Assembly: GCF_002878395.1 (NCBI RefSeq)
Contig: NC_061118.1
Location: forward strand, 85,458,803-85,522,802
Direction of reading: 5' to 3'
DNA length: 64,000 bases
DNA from: Capsicum annuum
Lineage: Eukaryota; Streptophyta; Magnoliopsida; Solanales; Solanaceae
Part shown: positions 60,735 to 64,000 of the stretch, piece by piece
How the letters are laid out: the number at the start of each line of letters is the position of its first letter
How positions within the stretch are numbered: position 1 is the first letter of the stretch
The notes under the pieces: model-generated
The model's database searches: none
Seen by the model: only the letters and a program-made list of their open reading frames with translations
What the model was told of the DNA's origin: nothing
Translations under genes and position numbers: made by a program

Positions 60735-60825
60735 TTTACCACAGTGATAGCACCTAACATTATTTCTAGAGTAGTCAGTGTTCTTGAAAGATTGTTGAGG
60801 TATCTGTTGTCTTTTTCTTAGGATG
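60735..60825 (-). pseudogene. L Copia gag, piece upstream of D
   Basis: Thirty open codons on the minus strand ending KNTDYSRNNVRCYHCGK, the first half of a CCHC knuckle. The other half lies at 55090-55128 beyond D. E's LTR begins right after 60825, so L continues past E, outside the window. Confidence 0.8.
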
Positions 60826-63337
60826 TGCATAAGACCCCACAAAATCTTAAGCTTAACTCAGTCCCTAAAAGCTTGTTAAGGGGTCCTAGACTTAGAAAAT
60901 TTCAGCTAAGTATTCAAACTTAGTATTATTTTAGTCTTTATAAGTTGGCAACTCTATTTCATGGCTCTTATGACCTTAAAGTATCAATATTTAGGTTGAT
61001 TCATGATTAGGAATGTCATTAGGTATTTTCAGACAAGTTTAGGATTTTTTGGACCTTGTTTAGACCATGTTCGAATTACCAAAATAGTGAGTCGACGTGA
61101 TCTCGATGCGTCGCATCATCCATCATGTCGATAGATAATTTTTTCCTCAGCTCAGTGCAATTTCCAATGAAATGATGTAGACTCAATGCGGCGCACCATC
61201 TATCGTGTCGATCCATTGATGCAATGCATTGGTCTGCACATCGACAGTTCAGTTTTCAGTCATTAAAAATCTCATCCTTAGGGGTATTTGGATATTTTCT
61301 CACAACCTTCAATCCCCAAAAACATGAAATTTATCCCTCTATTTGCAACATACACTCATTATTTCACAAATTTCTCAAGAACAAAAACCCTAGATGATTG
61401 AATTTTAAATTCAAAGCTTAAGATTAAACTATTAATCTTAGAGAATTTAGCAACCAAGGTATGTGAAGTGATCATCCAAGGGTTCCTTTCACCCTTGGAG
61501 TCCAAGAAATTCTTTTAAAACTTTGAGTAAAGTGATTTCATGGTTTCCATGATTGGATTCAAGTGTATTCATGATTATAATATTGATTGGGTTTCCATGA
61601 CTAAGTACAAAATCTATGTGCAAAACAATTATTATGTATGTAGTATCATGTGGATTCATGTTGAAGTCTTGAAATTGTGAACTTGGTGTTGAAATTACGA
61701 TGCTCATGTGTTGATTAGTACTATGTGCATATACAATGATTTCCAAGGGGTTTGATAACTTGTTCATGCAAACGTAATAGTGAGATTATTCATGTTAGCA
61801 TGTATACAAGTTCATGCAACTCAAGTATTTGATAAAATGCCTCTATAGATGCATTATGAATCAAGTGTGTATTTTTATGCTAAGCAAGTTCATGTGATGC
61901 TTTATTTTTATGCTATCGAGTTCTAGGAGTATTAATACACGACAATTTAGCTGTTTACCTAGATCCAGTGTCAGTTATGGAATAGTCTCAGTTATGTCAC
62001 AATCAGTAGTACTCTCAGTCAGTTACAGGACTCAGGAAAACTCAGTAGACTCAGTATTAGTCTAGTCTAGTTCAGTATTCAGTTCAAACCTCAGTAAACT
62101 CAGTCAACTAACAGAATTCAGTAGTATTTTGTCAGTCAATGAAAACTCAGTATACTCAGTAACAGTTCAGTCGGGTCTAGTATGAAATAAAAAATTAGTT
62201 TAATGTCCATTCAGTTGGGAGTGGGATTCAGCACCGAGTGATCCCAGGGATAGAGACATTCCTGCCAGTAGAGGGTTTGACCCTTAGTAGCAGTCCCTGC
62301 ATTATAGAACTACATAGCCAGTGTAGGTTGAGATATCTTCCCGCCAGATATTATGAGGGTTGATATATCTCATTCAAGTTTTCTTGCCAGCGAGGGTTGA
62401 CGAAAGAGCTTTCTATCAGAGAAGGTTAACTTACATCTTGTCTTTACCTGTGGCACAGTACTGATACCCTTACAACTGGGGTTAGGGGTTGGACTCCAAT
62501 CTATTTAGAAAAGGGTATGTCAGTTAGATGATTACCTCCCAAAGTCTCAGTTTTAGATTCAGTCTCAATATAGAACTCAGTTCAGTTCTACAGATTCAGG
62601 ACTGTCAGACACAATCACTCAGCTCAGTATAGAACTCAGTATGGTCCCAGAGAATCAGGACTGTCAGATACAATTATTCAGTTATCAGTAGTACAGTATC
62701 AGTAAACTCAGATATAAGTTAATCAGTATCCAGTGTTGTCACGATCTCAGTTACAGTATATGTATTCATGCATGTACTCTCATTCAGTTTTATTCATGTC
62801 ATTTAGCCAGTATTGTTCATGCATATGAACCCATGCATTTCAGTCTACCTCACTTAGTATACCAGTACATTCAAAGTACTAACGCATACTTTTCTCTTGC
62901 GCTATAATGTCTTATATCATAGGTTCAGACGCACGAGCTCCCGAGCACCCTTAGTAGTTCAGATTTTCAGTATTCAGAGTTAGTGGTGAGTCCTCAAAGT
63001 TCGAGGACATGATTATTTTCTTCAGTATTTTAGTTTAGCAATACAGTTTCAGTAGTTGGAGTTAGTTGGGGGCTTGTCCCATCAACTCCATATTTCAGAT
63101 AGTTTAAAGGCTTTTTAAACTAGGTTATTTTTAGACAGATGTTTCAATTTTGGTATTGATATACCGTCTTTAGTTTTATTTCAGTATTGAACCTTATGAC
63201 AAGTTTTTGCCTAATTTCTGCATATTTACAGTATTATTATTCAGTTATTATAGCAGGTACCAGTCGTGGGTTAGCTTGTGGTCCTTTGAGATTATGAGCA
63301 CTGTGTAGCGTTTGGGGTTCAGACTCGAGGCATTACA
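60826..63337 (+). repeat. E 5' LTR with dense CAGT motifs
   Basis: Starts TGCATAAGACCCC and ends GAGGCATTACA. U3 carries GTCGACGTGATC, GATGCGTCGCATC and CATGTCGAT palindromes (61085-61250). From 61960 to 63200 CTCAGT/TTCAGT occurs every few tens of bases, in places back to back. Its layout parallels solo LTR S. Confidence 0.82.
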
Positions 63338-63341
63338 AATA

Positions 63342-63353
63342 TGGTATCAAAGC
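63342..63353 (+). other. E primer binding site, tRNA-Met type
   Basis: TGGTATCAAAGC, one base from TGGTATCAGAGC, four bases after the LTR end. Confidence 0.88.
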
Positions 63354-63560
63354 CTAAGGTTCAACAGAGTCCTAGGAAGTCTTAAATTCGTATCTTGTAG
63401 AATCTTGTGCATGCGTGTATAGCATGCCACACTTATGGATAGGAGGCTACGACGTGTTTTAGGAAAAGTTTCCCTTCTTTTAGTATTCAAGTCGTGTGAG
63501 TGAGCATGAGCTTAAGTTAAACTCTTAGTCTAATTCATATATTCCTTATGCTTCCAAAAC

Positions 63561-64000
63561 ATGTCTTCTAAAGAAGCTAATGAGAGAAGTAATGAAAATC
63601 AGCCAGCCCCTCTGCTCGTTCAGGCAGATCCACTGAATGAGCATGTCTCTCACTCTGAATTTATAGCTATTTTTATTGCCTTAGCTTATTTGGTAGTAGC
63701 CCAGAAAAATTAGTTGGCTACAATTCTATCTAGGATGATGACTCAAGTTCCACAAAGTAAGGAGAAGAGCTATAGGAAAAGAGGGAGAAAGAATTAGAGG
63801 GCTAAAATGACAAGGCCAAAGAGTGGCCAAACAAATCCTCTCTGTCAGAAGTGTGGTAGAAACCATCAGGGTGTCAGTAGATCTGGTAGTGACGTATGTT
63901 TCAGCTATGGCAATCTAGGCCACAGAGTCAGATAGTATCCTCGGGTGGGTTCGCAGAGTCAGTATAACCGTCCCTCAACTCAGTCCGATCGCCCGAATCA
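63561..64000 (+). pseudogene. E gag pseudogene, internally deleted
   Basis: Starts MSSKEANERSNENQPAPLLV at 63561; stop after about 50 codons (AQKN then TAG). The same frame continues MMTQVPQSKEKS, then jumps to the nucleocapsid: PLCQKCGRNHQG and DVCFSYGNLGHRVR, where the second knuckle has Tyr for Cys at two positions and a stop. The 200-300 codon capsid expected between these parts is missing. All pieces are in one frame, so the deletion kept the frame. It runs off the window. Confidence 0.82.

Larger units (their letters stand above)
60826..64000 (+). mobile_element. E, chromovirus-like Gypsy element, 3' end outside the window
   Basis: 5' LTR (about 2.5 kb), tRNA-Met primer site and the start of gag on the + strand. 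The element lies in Copia L's gag, opposite in direction. Gag zinc-knuckle type (double C-x2-C then C-x2-C-x4-H) fits the Tekay group. The exact first base is uncertain (60824 or 60826) because the right flank is not visible for a target-duplication check. Confidence 0.82.

Noticed and set aside
1..64000. tRNA, rRNA, organellar DNA, viral (pararetrovirus) or CRISPR sequences
   Set aside because: tRNA similarity is limited to retroelement primer sites; no rRNA or organellar blocks, no movement or coat protein motifs, and no regularly spaced repeats were seen on reading.

Overview
This window is plant nuclear DNA made almost entirely of nested, decayed LTR retrotransposons. I found no convincing host gene, rRNA or tRNA gene, CRISPR array or bacterial feature. 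The lineages (Athila-type and chromovirus Ty3/Gypsy elements with 1.5-2.5 kb LTRs, plus one Ty1/Copia), the AT-rich sequence and the many TAG/TAA/TGA nonsense changes suggest a large, heavily methylated genome. Solanaceae such as pepper is my best guess, but that is inference only. The element names below (Ath1, J, I, K, A, H, B, G, C, F, S, L, D, E) are mine.

Layout. Ath1 (1-6311, +) is an Athila-type element with gag, a protease remnant and a second-ORF tail, but no reverse transcriptase or integrase. Its 3' LTR is broken by J (6312-12805, -), a truncated copy of the family of C. J's LTR is itself broken by I (6328-10836, +, target duplication AAAAC), which has only a gag. K (12806-13980) is an unplaced non-coding stretch. 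A (13981-22829, -) is a near-complete chromovirus-type element with 2 kb LTRs. H (22830-24367 and 31542-31583) is an old LTR split by B (24368-31541, +, duplication TTGGG), which is the same family as A in the opposite direction and lacks gag, protease and half of RT. G (31584-31847 and 45408-46022) is an old Athila-like LTR split by C (31848-45407, -). C is a 13.6 kb Athila-type element with two LTRs, PBS, gag, protease, RT, RNase H, integrase and a second ORF.

From 46 kb to 52.9 kb lies F, a ruined minus-strand Gypsy element with zinc knuckles and a 100 bp tandem repeat. Its LTR is interrupted by S (48478-50895), a solo LTR with a perfect GCATC duplication. L (52945-55128 and 60735-60825, -) is a Copia gag-protease-integrase remnant. 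D (55129-60734, -) is a Gypsy element inserted inside L's first zinc knuckle; it keeps gag and protease, but where pol should be it has about 1.5 kb of unrecognised sequence. E (60826 to the window end, +) is a chromovirus-like element with a 2.5 kb LTR and an internally deleted gag.

Nothing here looks able to move on its own, because every coding region has stops or frameshifts. The informative content is the insertion order (fixed by target duplications and split motifs), the inverted A/B pair, the unexplained segment in D, and the clusters of short palindromes in the LTRs and in one internal spacer.
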